NCBI GenBank assembly: GCA_013400975.1
Contig: WBMZ01012692.1
Span: forward strand, 1-64,000
DNA: 64,000 bases
From: Atrichornis clamosus
Taxonomy: Eukaryota; Chordata; Aves; Passeriformes; Menuridae
Direction of reading: 5' to 3'
Of the stretch, positions 39,401 to 52,600 are shown piece by piece. The number at the start of each line of letters is the position of its first letter. Within the stretch, counting starts at the first letter, position 1. Both the position numbers and the translations under genes were made by a program. The notes beneath the pieces were generated by a model, which saw only the letters and a list, made by a program, of their open reading frames with translations, searched no databases and was not told the DNA's origin.

Positions 39401-40287
39401 TCAGTAGTCTATGATACATCTATTCATGTTGTAAACCATGTGAAAATTAAAAAAGGAGGCCCAAAATGCATCTAAGTAAGCTTTCTTTGATGAATAAAAG
39501 CCAGAAAGCTCAATATCCATCTATATTACAGGCACGTCTTTTAGGAAGGCTGTCTTGAAACTCCTAACATGTGCAGTGTTCAGCCCAATGAGGGAGGGGA
39601 AGGACTGGCAGATCACAGATACATCCCACTGTATATGGTCTCCAGATGTGTCAGTCTTGAAATTCAAGCCCAATTATAACGTGAAACACAAAAAAAACCC
39701 CCGAGCATATTTGTTTGTTTGAAATGGGGGGAAAAGAGGATTAAAGGGGAAGGAAAAGTTTACAAACTCAACAAGTTTTGTGAATCCCAGTCGGCAGGAA
39801 AGAAAGTTCACAAATCCTTGAACGCTGTTGCTTTCTGTCATACCTTGCTCCAACATGGAGAAGTCTGGCTCAGTTTATGACTCTATGGTATGAGTGCTAC
39901 ATAGCGTTTGTGGAAGTATGAAAGCTGTTGTTGAGTATCATAAAAAGAATTAAATCACCAAACTGTTTTCACAGAAGGTTAAAAGGTCTGACGTAAATCT
40001 TCAAAGGGTAGGCAGAAACTCTGTCCTCAATCTGCCCTGTGGTGCTGAGGTACTGCAGGCAACACATATGGTAAATAATGTTACCCAGTGCTAGGAGACT
40101 TTTATAAAGCCTATGGGCAAAAAGAAGGTGATAAGGGTGAAACTGTATCATTAGGCTAACACTGGATTTTTCTGTTTTCATGAGCAGATATTGAATAATA
40201 AAGGGGTTTTTTTAAACTAATATTAGCTTTTTTTAGACTACTTTAATGTAACTGTGAGCCCTTCATTTCCTATGGAGGCCTTGTGAG
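39401..40287. other. AT-rich non-coding stretch
   Basis: Short frames only (70 codons or fewer). No repeat or motif that I can name; a short run of A then C near 39690 is the only simple sequence. Confidence 0.55.
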
Positions 40288-40497
40288 CGTGTGTGTTTGA
40301 GAGAAGGAGGAGACTGCGTGAGGGGAGGGTTGCTGTGTGCCCCGGTCTCTCCGCCTCTCGGCGGTGCCAAGTAAGCCTGCTCTCTGCTGGAGAGGCGAAC
40401 GACACGCGGTGAGTGTTCAGTGTCCATCGCCTGCCAGCGGCTCTGCAACAGCTGCGCGCCAGGGCCGGGAGTCCCAACTGCAAAACGCCCAAGAGCG
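40288..40497. promoter_or_regulatory. CpG-rich patch, candidate promoter / first exon
   Basis: I count 17 CpG dinucleotides in 210 bp, whereas the surrounding kilobases have very few. The patch is G+C-rich and lies in single-copy-looking sequence. A consensus splice donor, CGCG|GTGAGT, sits at 40408/40409 on the plus strand. Together these resemble a small CpG island with a non-coding first exon, for example of a long non-coding RNA. No TATA box is evident and no known protein is encoded (the 74-codon frame from 40337 is unrecognised). A GC-rich degraded repeat is the main alternative. Confidence 0.3.
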
Positions 40498-42054
40498 CTT
40501 CTGGGACTGTAGCTGGACAGCTTCTGTGGGAATTTGTGGTTACAATTCCTACTTGGGATAATATTTTTTCCTAAATGCTGTAGTAGTGCATTGGAGAAAA
40601 TTTGTTAATGGCTTACGAAATGCAAACTAGACCTTTGGAAGTGTTTTTAAGCTGTGCAAGTGTGAAAAACACACAGAAGTTCATTTATACCCCAACTAAG
40701 TAATTAGGATACAAGGTACATTATGATTTTAACAATGCATAAAGATGAAAGTATTCTTATTAATTAACATTAATCAAACATTGATAAGAATAAAACTAAA
40801 TTTTAAAAAATCATTAAGAAAACATCACTCCCAGGCCAACACCGATTCCAGTTTTTTCTTGCCTGGATTGAGTTTTATATTGGAATTATAATATAAGCCT
40901 CTGAAAATAGGGTTTACAATGGAAACACTGACAGACTCTTAACTGGAGCATGCTACATGTGCCTTTATAAACATACCAGGCATGATGGTTCTGAGCCAAA
41001 AAAGTGCTTCTTGAAAAATGTATTAAAAATTAATTTATTCCTTATGCATGTCTAAGTTAAAACTTCATGGCATGAGCTTTATCAATTCCCTCAAGGCTCA
41101 TCTCTATCCATTGCAGACAACAAAAATGTACTGTATATAATATAAACTGGAACAGCCCAGCCCTCCATGGGATAAGTGGAATGCTTTGCTGGTAGATCAC
41201 ACACTCTGCACACTGTGTATGTAAAAAAACATCCCCAGAAAACAACTACAGATCAGCTAACCTTGATGAAACCTGGTTTTGTCTCCTCTTCTAGCTTTAC
41301 CCTGCAGCACAGGCAGCCACACATGCACAGGAGAACATGAGATGGCTGTGTCACGGTGTGGAGCTTAGGTGGGGGCACAGCTGGCAAGGGTGCACAGCCA
41401 TAGTCCTGCTGACCCTCTGCCCAGCCCTGTGGGCACACGTGGGAATCCCTGGGGCAGCGGGGGAGGACACCCATCACAAAAGGATGGTGTGCCCCTACAT
41501 GACTGTGTGTGCTGTGCTGTGCTCCCATGCTCTCTCCTCTCTCCCCCTCTTCCTCCCTCCCCTCTGTGGAGACACAGCAAAGCAAGAAAAAACTCTCTTT
41601 CCCAAGCAGGGACCCACTCCACCAGCCAGGGAGCACTGGGATTTGGCCACAGTTGCCACCACTTCTGCAACTGAAAAAGAGTGCAATTTGAAAATTGGAT
41701 ATGGTCTGCAAATGAAATCCGACATGCAAACAGCTAAGAATGTGCGTTATGTGTAATACCCAGTCCCACATCTGCACACAATTTGCACGATGGATTCCTG
41801 TCATTTTCCAGGGCTGAAACAAAACCCCAGTTCAGCAAGGCCCACAACTTTCGAGGGCTGAAATTTTTAGCAGAGTCTTGCAGTCTGGTTTCTCCTCAGA
41901 TGGAAACATTCCTCGTTGTAACTCCCCAGCTCCTCTCTTCCAAATGCTGAGCATGTTCTCAGCTGCAGCCACACATGGCTGAAGATAAGCCTGAAGCAAC
42001 ATCAAGAAGAAGCCGCAACATTTCTTTAAGAAGCGAGTATTAATATATTTCCTG
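40498..42054. other. Non-coding stretch; GC-richer with many chance frames at 41.25-41.82 kb
   Basis: The window's longest frame (189 codons, minus, 41253-41822) lies here, together with five others overlapping it on both strands (60 to 139 codons). Such multi-frame openness comes from composition. The translations are cysteine-, glycine- and proline-rich without a domain I recognise. A polypyrimidine tract (CTCTCTCCTCTCTCCCCCTC and onward) covers about 41527-41571. Confidence 0.5.
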
Positions 42055-42365
42055 TTAGACACGGAAAATAAGATTAGAAGTGATATTACGACAAAAGGCC
42101 TTCTCTGAAATGAGGAATAAATGTCATTAATGCCGCCTAATGGGCAAAGTGGTCTCCCACCTGCATGAATGTATCATGCCTATATTAGATTGTCATACAT
42201 GATTGATAGTGAAATAAGACCACTTTCCACCAATCGGGAAAATGTCTCATGCTGTAAATTCTTTTACAATGGATTCATTTGCAAAGAGATTGATGCAATC
42301 AAAGACTGAGAAATTGAGTTCAAATTGATTTTATTACATGAAGACTAGGATCATATTATATATAT
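42055..42365. promoter_or_regulatory. Candidate conserved non-coding enhancer with homeodomain-type sites
   Basis: The stretch is AT-rich yet complex, without repeats, and dense in TALE/homeodomain words: TCATTAATG at 42124, CTAATGGG at 42137, TGTCA (a MEIS-type half-site, reverse of TGACA) at 42191, and TGATTGAT (a PBX/HOX-type word) at 42200. A CCAAT word lies at 42230. The spacing of TGTCA and TGATTGAT (4 bp apart) resembles composite MEIS-PBX sites of developmental enhancers. This is inference from motif content; depth of conservation is unknown. Confidence 0.3.
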
Positions 42366-43183
42366 CTGCAATATATACAGCAAGTAAAAACTAAACAAAG
42401 ATAATGAAAGAAAATCCTCCCTCACCCTGAAAGGAGTATGTACCCTTTGCTTCTTCTTACTAATTAAAGATACAAGATAGTGCAACATAACTTGTCTCTC
42501 TTAACAGTGGTATCCCTTAAAGTAGTTTCCTCCATGTGATGTTTACTAAACAGTGACATCTATTGGGGATTGATATTTCAAGAAATTGAAAAACAGGAGT
42601 CTGTTCAGACCTGGCTGACCAAACCATTTGAAACTACCAGTTATAGAACACAATTCTGAATTAGAAGAGAGATGGATGAGGTGAACTTATAGATCTGTTC
42701 CATCTCCAGGGCTAGACCATGTTATTAGGAGACAGATCATGGCAGTTGTGGGTGGGGAGGTAAAAGTGTGTGAAATTTCTCTGTGGGTTTAAACAAAATA
42801 CTGGCAGGGGGTATTTTCCCTGGGCCTCCAGTGGAATGTATATGGCAGCAAAACTTTCCCCATCCTTCTGAAAAATATAATATAGATATCTGTTCTCCAC
42901 CGTGGGGCAGCTTCAAAAACCAGGGGTCCAGGTAAAGGACTGTGTCTCCTGTTGCTCCCCAGGCAGTACTCTTCCCTTTGCCAGGGGGAGGTGAAATGTC
43001 TTGTCCTTCCAACCACATAAAGGGGCCCTTTCTTTCTAGGACTGCCAGAATGAAACTCTGATAAATCACACAATCATTAGTGTGCAGTTTTATCAGAAAT
43101 GGGGGGGGGAAAATTGTTGTTAAGTGGAGTACACAATAGCAAAATCAGAGTTCTTGTTCCATTGCTGTGAGGAGACTAAGTCC
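42366..43183. other. Non-coding stretch, nothing assignable
   Basis: Overlapping minus-strand frames (62 to 110 codons) between 42712 and 43073 show no recognisable domain. A G9 run lies at 43101-43109. No repeat was recognised. Confidence 0.5.
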
Positions 43184-43632
43184 CTCTTCTCCAGCCTCCG
43201 CGGAGCCTTCTCTGCCCCACGCTGAGACAGCCCATCCCTCAACCTCTCTTCACAGGGAACTGCTTTAGCCCTGACCAGCCTGGGGGCCCCTCACTGAAGG
43301 CCCACCAGTTTGTCCGTGTTTTACATTGAGGGGGCCCCAAAACAAGGCCCTGTATCTGGCCATGGTCTCATGAGTGCAGCGTAGAGGGAGTTAATCCAAT
43401 CCCTAGACGGATGGATGGACCATGTCTGGTGTCTGCTGGCTCCTGAATGGCTCGTGGCACCCCAGGGCACCAGCAACTCCCACAGAGCTGCTCCCCAGCC
43501 CAACCACCCCCAGCCTGTACCCTTGCAGGGTTATCCCCTCAGAAGTCCGGGAGCTTGCATTGATCCTCAAGTTTCACAAGATTGCTGTTGGGTCACCCCT
43601 CCAGCCCAACTGGGCCCTGAGGTGGAGAGTTG
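43184..43632 (-). mobile_element. Old CR1 LINE internal fragment, reverse orientation
   Basis: Read on the plus strand, the order of blocks is CTCTTCTCCAGCCT, CATCCCTCAACCTCTCTTCA, CCAGTTTGTCCGTG, GGGGGCCCCAAAACAAGGCC, GGTCTCATGAGTGCAGCGTA, GAGCTGCTCCCCAGCC, CCAGCCTGTACCCTTGCAGG, and finally TCAAGTTTCACAAGATTGCT with CCCTCCAGCCCAACTGGGCC. This is the reverse complement of the CR1 ORF2 C-terminal region and follows its order without rearrangement. The 3' untranslated region is missing at the low-coordinate end and the catalytic core at the other. Many substitutions and indels make it much older than the copies at 25.4 and 59.2 kb. Confidence 0.85.
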
Positions 43633-46600
43633 TGTTGTTGTTGCTTCTGAAATGATTTCGCTAATCTTGTACATGCCTTGGAATCCCTTCAGCACATTTC
43701 TGAAGGCAGCTCTAGGGTCAGATGACTTTCTGAAGTTAAGCTGGCAAGCAGTGGCTGAGAGGCAAGCCAAGCCATTTCCCACAGAAGTTCAGTTGCTGTG
43801 CTTTTGATTTATATTGTTATTTTGTAAATGGCACATTTTAAAATTAAAAAAATAAACACCAAGTTAAGCTATGTAGCCTAACACATGCTTAGAAGAAAAG
43901 TTAAATGAATGCTGAAAACCTGCATACTTAATTTCTGTAGCATGGCCTCAACTTCAGGTTGACCTGGAATTTTTCAAAAGAAAATACAAATACATAGTAG
44001 TGAAATTTTTCTAATGAAAATATATTGGTTTTCCATAATGACATCCAGAATGGAATTTCTAGTCTGAACCAGAACAAAGAAGCAGCACCTCTGAATAATC
44101 CCTGCCTGGGGCCCACTTTTAGGGGAGCAGCGACCCATAAACCTGTTGTGCTCAGCTCCAAACAAGGAACTCCTACCACTCAGTGGGTCCCTAACAGATT
44201 GCTCTGCTCCATTTCCAAAACAGTTTTTGGAAGACTTTGATTTTATTTCAACAAAGAACAAAAACAAGTTTCAAAACCTCAACATTTTTTGTTAAACAGA
44301 ATTTTCCCAGCCAAACCTACCATATATTATTGCTGTTACAAATCCCCCAAGAGCTTCCAGAATAATCAGAAAGGAGTACTGCATCCAGAAAAATCCCTAA
44401 TCAAAACCAAAGAGTAGAAAGAAGAGACATGGCATGTAGGGAGGTCACTGGTTGTGTGGCCGCCCCATACTAGCATAGTCCTACAGGGAAGGAGACTGTT
44501 ATCATCATGTAAGTGCCCACAGCAGTAATCCAGCCGGGACTACTAAGGGGAAAGCAGCTCCAAGTTGTGCAACCTCCCACACGCTGTTCCCCACACAGGC
44601 ACTGCCCCCTGTGCACACAGCCATCTGTCTCCACATCCCCCTTTGCCTGCCTTGGCAGCTACCTCCTCGTCCACGTTTCCCCACCACAAACATAGCAGCC
44701 CTCCTCAAATATCCCTGTGTCAGGAGCTGCCACTGCTCCTATCCTTCTGATGCCAGGAGGAGCAGGGGACAGCTATGCAGCAGAGAGCAGTGCTCTCCTA
44801 TGGGAAGGAGGAGAGGGTGTAGATATGACTGTGCACAGCCCAGTCCTGCTCATCTGGGAAGAGAGAAGGGACCCAGGGTCTGTCATGAAGCAGAGAGGGA
44901 ATGGGCTCATTCCCCGCACAACTCTCCTGGTTTCATGTCCCAGGGATGATCAGGCACATTGCACTGCCTGTTGTTGACCTACCAGCAGTCAGAACTATGT
45001 TATGCCTGGCATTAAAGGCATTTTGTAGACACGTGTCAGCTAGACCCTTTATCCAGGTGAGTACCCATAGCTATGCCTGTTTGGGTGTGATGGTAGGAGC
45101 AGAAGCCCTGGGCTTACACAGACACTCACAAGTGTGGGTGTTTGGCTGTCAGAGCATCACACCCGTGCTGCTTTGCAGCAGTTTGAGCTTAGTTGCTAGC
45201 TCAGGTTCATGAACTTTAGCGTTGATCCTTGGGCTGCTGACCTGGGCTCCAGTCGTGTGGTGTTTAGTCCACTTCTGTCTTAATTGTCCATTTGCATTAT
45301 GGGGAAAACACATATATTTCAGTTTCCCAGGATAAACACATTACAAGATTGTGAAGGTCTGGATGGGGACCAGAAACAAGAAGAATAAAAATTTTTTCCT
45401 ATTAAAATGGGTGGAGTTTTTATGGGAAGGGAGACAAACTCTTTACTTTCTGTAGCAGAATAATAGTTTCAACCTGGGGGGGAAAAATAAAAGTAACCAC
45501 TGGCAGGAAGCTGTACCTTTTTGTCAAAAGGTTCAAACACCACTATAAGACGTAATAGCTATGCATTATTTCTTAGAATTGCCTTTCACAAAAAAAAAAA
45601 AGATAGGCTCTTAGTTGAATGTTCAGCATGAAACAGCAAATAATGAAGTGGGGATTTCTCCTGTCCTAATAGTAGTGAGAAAACACCACCTTTGTGGAAA
45701 AAGCACTGTTTACTAAAAGAGCAGTTTCACAGCTAGTTGATCTTTCTATACCTATGTGAACAACAGCTTTTCTGGCTCTGCAACCTCTCTCTCTCTTCCC
45801 TCAGACCTCTCTCTGCTCTGCATTGAAGCTTTTCCTCCAGTCGGATGTCCAGGAACACATAGGTCAGGGACAGGGTATGCACTTCCTCAGACTCTTGTCT
45901 ATGAGATAAAAATGAAAAGAACAAAAACACTTACCAATCCAGAGCTGCACTGTATTTATAGCAATTATAATTAACATCCTCTTGAGCTAACCTGGAAGCT
46001 CCTGGGGTTTCTTGCCTCATAAGGTGCTGCTTAGGTGTATAAGCAGCTCTGGGAAGAGATCCCTGTGGAATTTTTAATTATCAGAGATCCTGGATGTGTC
46101 TGGGTCTTCCTCTTCATCTCAACATCCCCAAATATAAAAGGGAAACAACCAGCAAAGCGGAGGTGTGAAGAGGGTGCACATCTCATCTGTTCCCCACAAC
46201 AGCTCTGCCTGGCACAAGTCCTGCCAACATTAGAGCACCAGGCTTTCTTCAGGATTTTCCCAGCAGGTTTCCACAGCCCCCATGTGCTTGGCCCAGTATG
46301 TGATAAAGTTGCCAGCTATCCAAACACATATTCTGCATGGTATTTTAATAATTTGTAAAAACAAAGGATTAATGCAAAACCTTCTGATCTGACTCATAGA
46401 AACAGTTTTACCCCAGGATAGAAAATTGGTCTTTCTCCACACAGATCTGTGAAGACAACTGCGTTCAGTAGCCCAAGCTGTGATTACAAGCATTCAGCCA
46501 AGGGTTACATGTGACTGTTTTCCCTCTGTAGTAGAAAAATAAAGGCTGTTTAGTTAAGTCGGATATTCCTCTGCTCAATAAGACTTTAGGCTCTCTCCTA

Positions 46601-49600
46601 ACCCTGTTTGCCATCCGTCTCTAAGTTTACTTTCTCTTCCAACAGCCTGGGCATAACAAAGTACTCCAGTGCTTGAAGGTTGAAAATGAAGGACCAGCAC
46701 TCCCTACACATTACACCTCCTGTCTCAGAGGGCAATTGATAATTTTATTTTTCTTTAATTTGAGAAATATTTATCTAACTGTATCATTACTTTTGTTTAT
46801 ATGATATTTGAAACTTCCCATTATTAATGTTGTCCAACACGTCAGTATAACAGTGCTTCTATTTGCTTGTTTCTCTGACAAATTTTCATGTTCTCACGCG
46901 AAGCACTTTCCTCTGGCTGGTTATAATTTTGAGCATTTTTTTCAAAATCAACTCAAATCCCATTTCTTGGAACAAAGGTGAGAATAAGGTTTGTTATTTC
47001 CCATATTTAAAAGTTATTTTGTGATACCTTCACAATATGCAATGTCTTTCTATCTCAGAACAGGGACTGGAAATTTTCTAGCATCATAGCCTTAGTATTA
47101 ATGCAAACCTTTTGCCTTTTAAAGGAAAATTATGTATTACAGTCTAAATTTCAGAAAAAAATACATTTATTCAGGATAAGGATTAAGGACATCCATGTAA
47201 AAATAGCATTCTAGTACTTCATCAGTCTTACTAGTTATATTCTCAGTATATTATTTATCTTTGCTATTTTGTTAAAGTACTTTAAAAATTTATTTTCCAA
47301 ATCACCTTTTACACCTTACTGAGTAGATTCTTTAGCATTTTAAAATTCACAGACATATGCACACCCACAAAAAAAAAAAGACCTCTAATGACAACATTGA
47401 GTAACAGTAAACTCATAAATTAAAGTTTATGGGCTAGAGTAGCACAAATAATTATTACAATCAACATGAAGAGATTTTCTAATACAACTTATAAAATAGG
47501 AACAGTTGCACTGTGTGTTGTTTCCTGTATTGAAAGCAACTATTATTTGCCACTTCTACTACATTGCTGTTTGAATGAGACATTAAAAATAGTGCCTCTC
47601 ATTTTCCAGTCTCTGAAGCCACCCAGCTGAGAGGGAAAAGAAAAGAAGTGTTCACAAACAAAATGTGCCAGATCCTGATACTGATCCCACCAGTGTAAAG
47701 CTGGAGTAAATCTACTCACTCTATTCTGGGACAGTATAAAGCAATGTGGTTTGATTTCAGTAATAGCAAGACACACAGGAGAATAAGATGAAAAAATGAA
47801 ACAGAAAGAAGATAGGCTGTGCCGCAGTCATCACTGGTTTCTGGTTAGAGAGCAGTATCAGCTTTTTGAGTCTTGCTGGCAGTGCATGTTTCACTTCAGC
47901 AAAATGAACGAAGTACAGTCTGCTCTAATCTGACTTGACCGTTCCTACATTAGTCACACCAACTCCACAGATCGCATATTGTAGTCTATTTTACAGCAGA
48001 AGTACAGGGGTGGTCAGATACCTGCAGAATCTGCAGTCCCTTGCCACTGGCCGAACAATATCAGGAGAGAAGACAACCACCAGTAGTTCCATAAAAGACC
48101 CTGCATTTTTCCACTTCTTTCACCTCACATTTTGGGTGCCTCCATGTTATGCCCTTGTGGTATGGTCCCATATGAGCTGCTGATAGTGCCAATGTGGTGC
48201 ATAATAAGCTGACTGCCTACAGAAACATGGATTTATACCACATTTGCTTTTTTGTGTGTTAAATCTCATCTCTCATATGTTTGTGCAAAGGTGCTAATAA
48301 AGTCAGAGGGGACATCCTGAGGTGTTCATCATGTGCAGTATAAAGTTTTGTTTCAGTATGCAACAGCTATATAAGGATTATAAAAATGAGATTTGCCAAA
48401 AATATTTCAAATATTTGAAAGAGGGCTTGGTGTCATTTTCCTTATAAAAATAACCAATTCCTTCTGTGTTGACTGATGTGATATACATAAAGTGTTTTGG
48501 CAGCTGTACAGATCGAGGTGTTTCAGCTGTTGTTCACATAGACATATCATTCTAGAGATATACAGATGTGATGCACATTAAAAATGGAACGCTAAAAGCT
48601 TTTGTAACATTCATAGATGTTTTAGGAGGTGAAGAGCAAAACCTTGACATTCAGCTGGCATCACACTGTTGGGGAGGAATTGTGTTCAAAAGTCAGGAGC
48701 AAGACCTCAGGACCAGTCCTGTGCTAAACACCACAGCTGGAGTCCAGGGGAACCTGAAGAAGCTTCAGAGCACTTCACAGATGCTGCCATGCAGGAGAAG
48801 TGCACAGTTATTAAAGCTACTGAGCAGTGATGGCCAGGGCTCCGTGTTGGACTCCTACTTCATACCCTGTTTCAGAATGCCCAAGGGATCCTTCATGCCG
48901 CTGAGTGCCAAAGCATCGTGGAGGTTTAGGCTGAAACCATATTCCTCTGTGCCTCCCACATCTCTGCTGAGCAGAAGTATATGACCTCCACGAGATGAGG
49001 CCATCCAGACCTGAGGATGCCTTTGCAGGAGCAGCAGGATGCTGAAGCCTGGAACACATGTACTGTGCCAGCTGCAGGGCAAGAGCCACTCTCTACTAGC
49101 TTACTGACACTGTGCATAAGGGATTGCAGAAAGCCTGGCAGTAGATCCCACCCAACTGCTTGATGTGCAGGAAAATGGACTGACACGCAGCAAACCACAT
49201 GCATAGCACACTTCTCGTGAAAATGAATCCTCTGAGCCTGCCCATTCTGCTATCCATACACTGCAGAGCCAGATTTGTTAGATTCAATGTACATGAGCTG
49301 GAAAACTCATCTGCTCATGTGCTGGAAGTCTGACGCATCTAGAATATAAACAGGCTAACAGCACACATGCTTTGCATTGCACACAGTCATTTTCTGTCTA
49401 GGATTTCAGAGAAAAATGATAGGAGCCCCTAAGCCACTTTATCATATGATTGGATACACCACAGCTGTGTTCACCTACCACTCCCCTCGAAAATCAGGGT
49501 GTATGTATTGTTCTGTACTTGTTACGTGTTCAGTGTTACACTAGGACAAAAATAGAGCCCTTACATTAGAAAAAAAAAGTATAAACTCAAAGACAAAGAA

Positions 49601-52600
49601 AGGCAAGACCTACCAGAAACCTAGAAATAATTGATTCATACTCTTTAATAAGTAATAGCATCCGTCTGAGCTTTCAGGCAAATGAGGGATTCTATTTGGA
49701 GAACCATACACTAAGGCTTAAAATACAGAAAATAAGATTTATTTTAAGGGGAAAGGTAGGAATGTGAATCACAGGAGAGTCACAGGACTGTATGAGGAGA
49801 GGATTCCAGTAGGTGGATCTTGCTCACTTTTTTACTTAGTGAAATAGAATCCTGAGTAGTAAAATTCTACAGATCATAAATGATCTTCACTGAAAAGAGA
49901 CATGAACCTTCAGATTTTCAATGCATATGTGAATCAATACATAGCTGTGGATGTCCTGCTATCTTAGAGCTTTTTTCTACACTGCAATTTTAGTGGGAAG
50001 AGAAAGGTTGCACTGCAAAAATGAACTGGCTTACATATCCAAGATAGATTGTTTTGGTTTATTACATAAAAACAACTGGAAAGAGAGACGACTGAGGTCA
50101 GCATGCACACCCCCTTGTGCTGTAACACACACACACTGCCTTTTCTTAGGGATGGTAATGGATATGCATAATGCAAAGCTTGCTACTGCAAAATGTTCTA
50201 CATTTTCACCTCTCATGGGTGAAACACAAGCCCCAAGCTGAGGATGCCAATCATCCTTATATATTCACTTAGAATCATGCAGAACCGAGCCTGAAAACAC
50301 TAATACTGCAGCTTGCTCCAGGCATCACTTTAGAGATATGAAAAGATATATGTTCACTTTATTGTTTATAGATTATGCTGCTAATGGGGCAGTAAAATTC
50401 TGCACCAAACAGGGGAAGGGCAAGTCTAGTCTAAGTGTGGTTTCAGGTGTTATCAGAATATCAGGAAAGACTGAATTGCAAGTTTCCATTCTGAAATGTC
50501 AAATGCCCTCTCAAATTGAAGCAAAACTATGTAAGTATGCAAAGGCAAACAAACAAATCTGAATAGTTTTGGTTTTTAATGGCAGAAACACAAAACTTTT
50601 CATTTTGAAGACTGCATTTATCCCTGTTGAAGGAAGCAGGGAATTAAAAGACCATCCCCTAAGCTCTGCAAAGACATAAACAGCTCTGTGATTTTAAGAT
50701 GCGAACATGGGGACATCAGTAACCTGCACAGATCAATATTTTGATGGTAAACATATACATGAGTCTTTATACCTGACCACAACCTGCTATTTTTAATTTA
50801 CATTTACACTAAATAGGGCAACCTTTTTCTAATTCCCTAGCATAATTTCTCAATGCAGACAACTTCCACTAAGGACATGTAAATACCTTGTCTGTATTGC
50901 CTCCAAAAGCAAGTAGAAAGGAACCTGTACTTTAATGAAAATTAAGAAGTCTGCAAGGCTGACACTTCTACAGCTTAACAACTAATTATATTTACTCTAT
51001 AAATACTAGCTGTTGCATAGGCCTCCAGATATGCTGCCTGACACTAGCACAGTAAGATTGCTGGGTCAAATGCAATTAGACTGGAAGTAATGTTGGAGTA
51101 AAACTCAAATCTGTAACAGGATGAGAAGCTGACAGCAAAAGCCCATTTTCTCCCTCATCATTGAGGTCACAGATTGTACAACAAAACGCACTTACTGCAC
51201 TACATATCTCCACCACTGTAGCTAAGAAAAAACAAACCAAAAATGTATTTCTTATTTAACATCCAGCAGCAGCTCAGGTCTCAGCCTCTAGACTCTATTC
51301 AAGCCCTAATGCTCACACAAAGCTGTTAGTCAAATACAAGAAAGCTTTTAATTTCTTCTTGGTTTTTTTTCCCCATCAAGACCAGAATTTCTTACCACAT
51401 TTTGTGTGAACTTCCAATAAACTGTGCCACAAAACAGAGACAAGGAAAATAAAATCCTTATTTTTTTAACATCTCAGTGTTGGCTGTAAGCAGCTGGTAC
51501 ATTTTTAAATCAGTGGTTGCTCTCTTGAATCATCACTGAGAAGAGAGGACTATCATGTACCTTGAAAAATCCTTACTGAAACCCTCTGGAATAAAAACCA
51601 AGCCATATTTACATACATTATCTGAAGGAAGGATTTAACAAGGCTTGAAAGATGGGTTATGCTTGCTATTTCTTAAGTAATTAACAAGAAAAATACTTGG
51701 TCTTTGGCTAAAATAACCCTTGTGAATGGATAATTATTTCAAAGAGATATTTAATTTCATTTTATAAATCTCTTATGCAGAATAACAACTCTTTCATACT
51801 GCATTTGTTAACATATTGAATGTCAGCAAAAAAACACCTCTACTGATTACCAGGATTATTTCTCACAGGTACTAATACTTGGAATTTAATTATTTATTTG
51901 GCATTGAGTTAATTATGTCGTAACTTTTTTTCTATTCTGAGAAGTGATGAACACTTGCATATATAGTACTGAAGGAACCTGTTGTCCTTTCATAAATTTA
52001 AACAAAGTAAAAATTAAGGCTTAGAGAAAATTTGGCGGTTCTCAACAATGGTGGTGGTGGGATATTTAGAGTGGCCATTAGCTTTTGCTAGCAGGCTTCA
52101 CATGGCAGATGAAAAATTAAGTAAACATGAAATCACTGTCACTTGCCCTTTATATCACATGTGAGGGTCCATGCATTTATGCTCCAGCAGCTGCCATGCT
52201 CAGGTCTGTGATCCCAGTGGTGCTACTGGCATTTACCAGTGGTACTGTGAGAGCTGTAAAAGCAGCAAGTGAGATGTTACTCACTTGAAAAAGATAGATA
52301 TTTGTGTCCAGAACCACAGTCTAATCTCTCTGGTGTTTTGAAAACATATTGTATAGTGTAAAGTGTTCTTGTGCAAAGGGAAAAGCAGGAAGCTCAGCCA
52401 GAAAACACCTCCTAGACCGCAGCAGAAAAATGGATAGAGAAATGTCTCCACGGCCACTGGGAAGCAGGCAAGGAAACCAGGAGCAAGAGCACTGACATAT
52501 TGCTTCCTTCAAAGTGCAAAGCCTTTGTTCTCCAGTAGGCAAAACCCAGGAACTGCTGTCCCCAACAAAGGTTCTGAGTGGGGCCAGTTGCCCGGTGGTT

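Noticed and set aside
41253..41822. Longest open frame of the window, 189 codons on the minus strand
   Set aside because: Other frames on both strands are open over the same GC-rich stretch, the translation has no recognisable domain, and no promoter or splice context supports it. Composition explains it.
48568..48984. 138-codon plus-strand frame
   Set aside because: Unrecognised product, overlapping minus-strand frames, and no exon signals; chance openness is the simpler reading.
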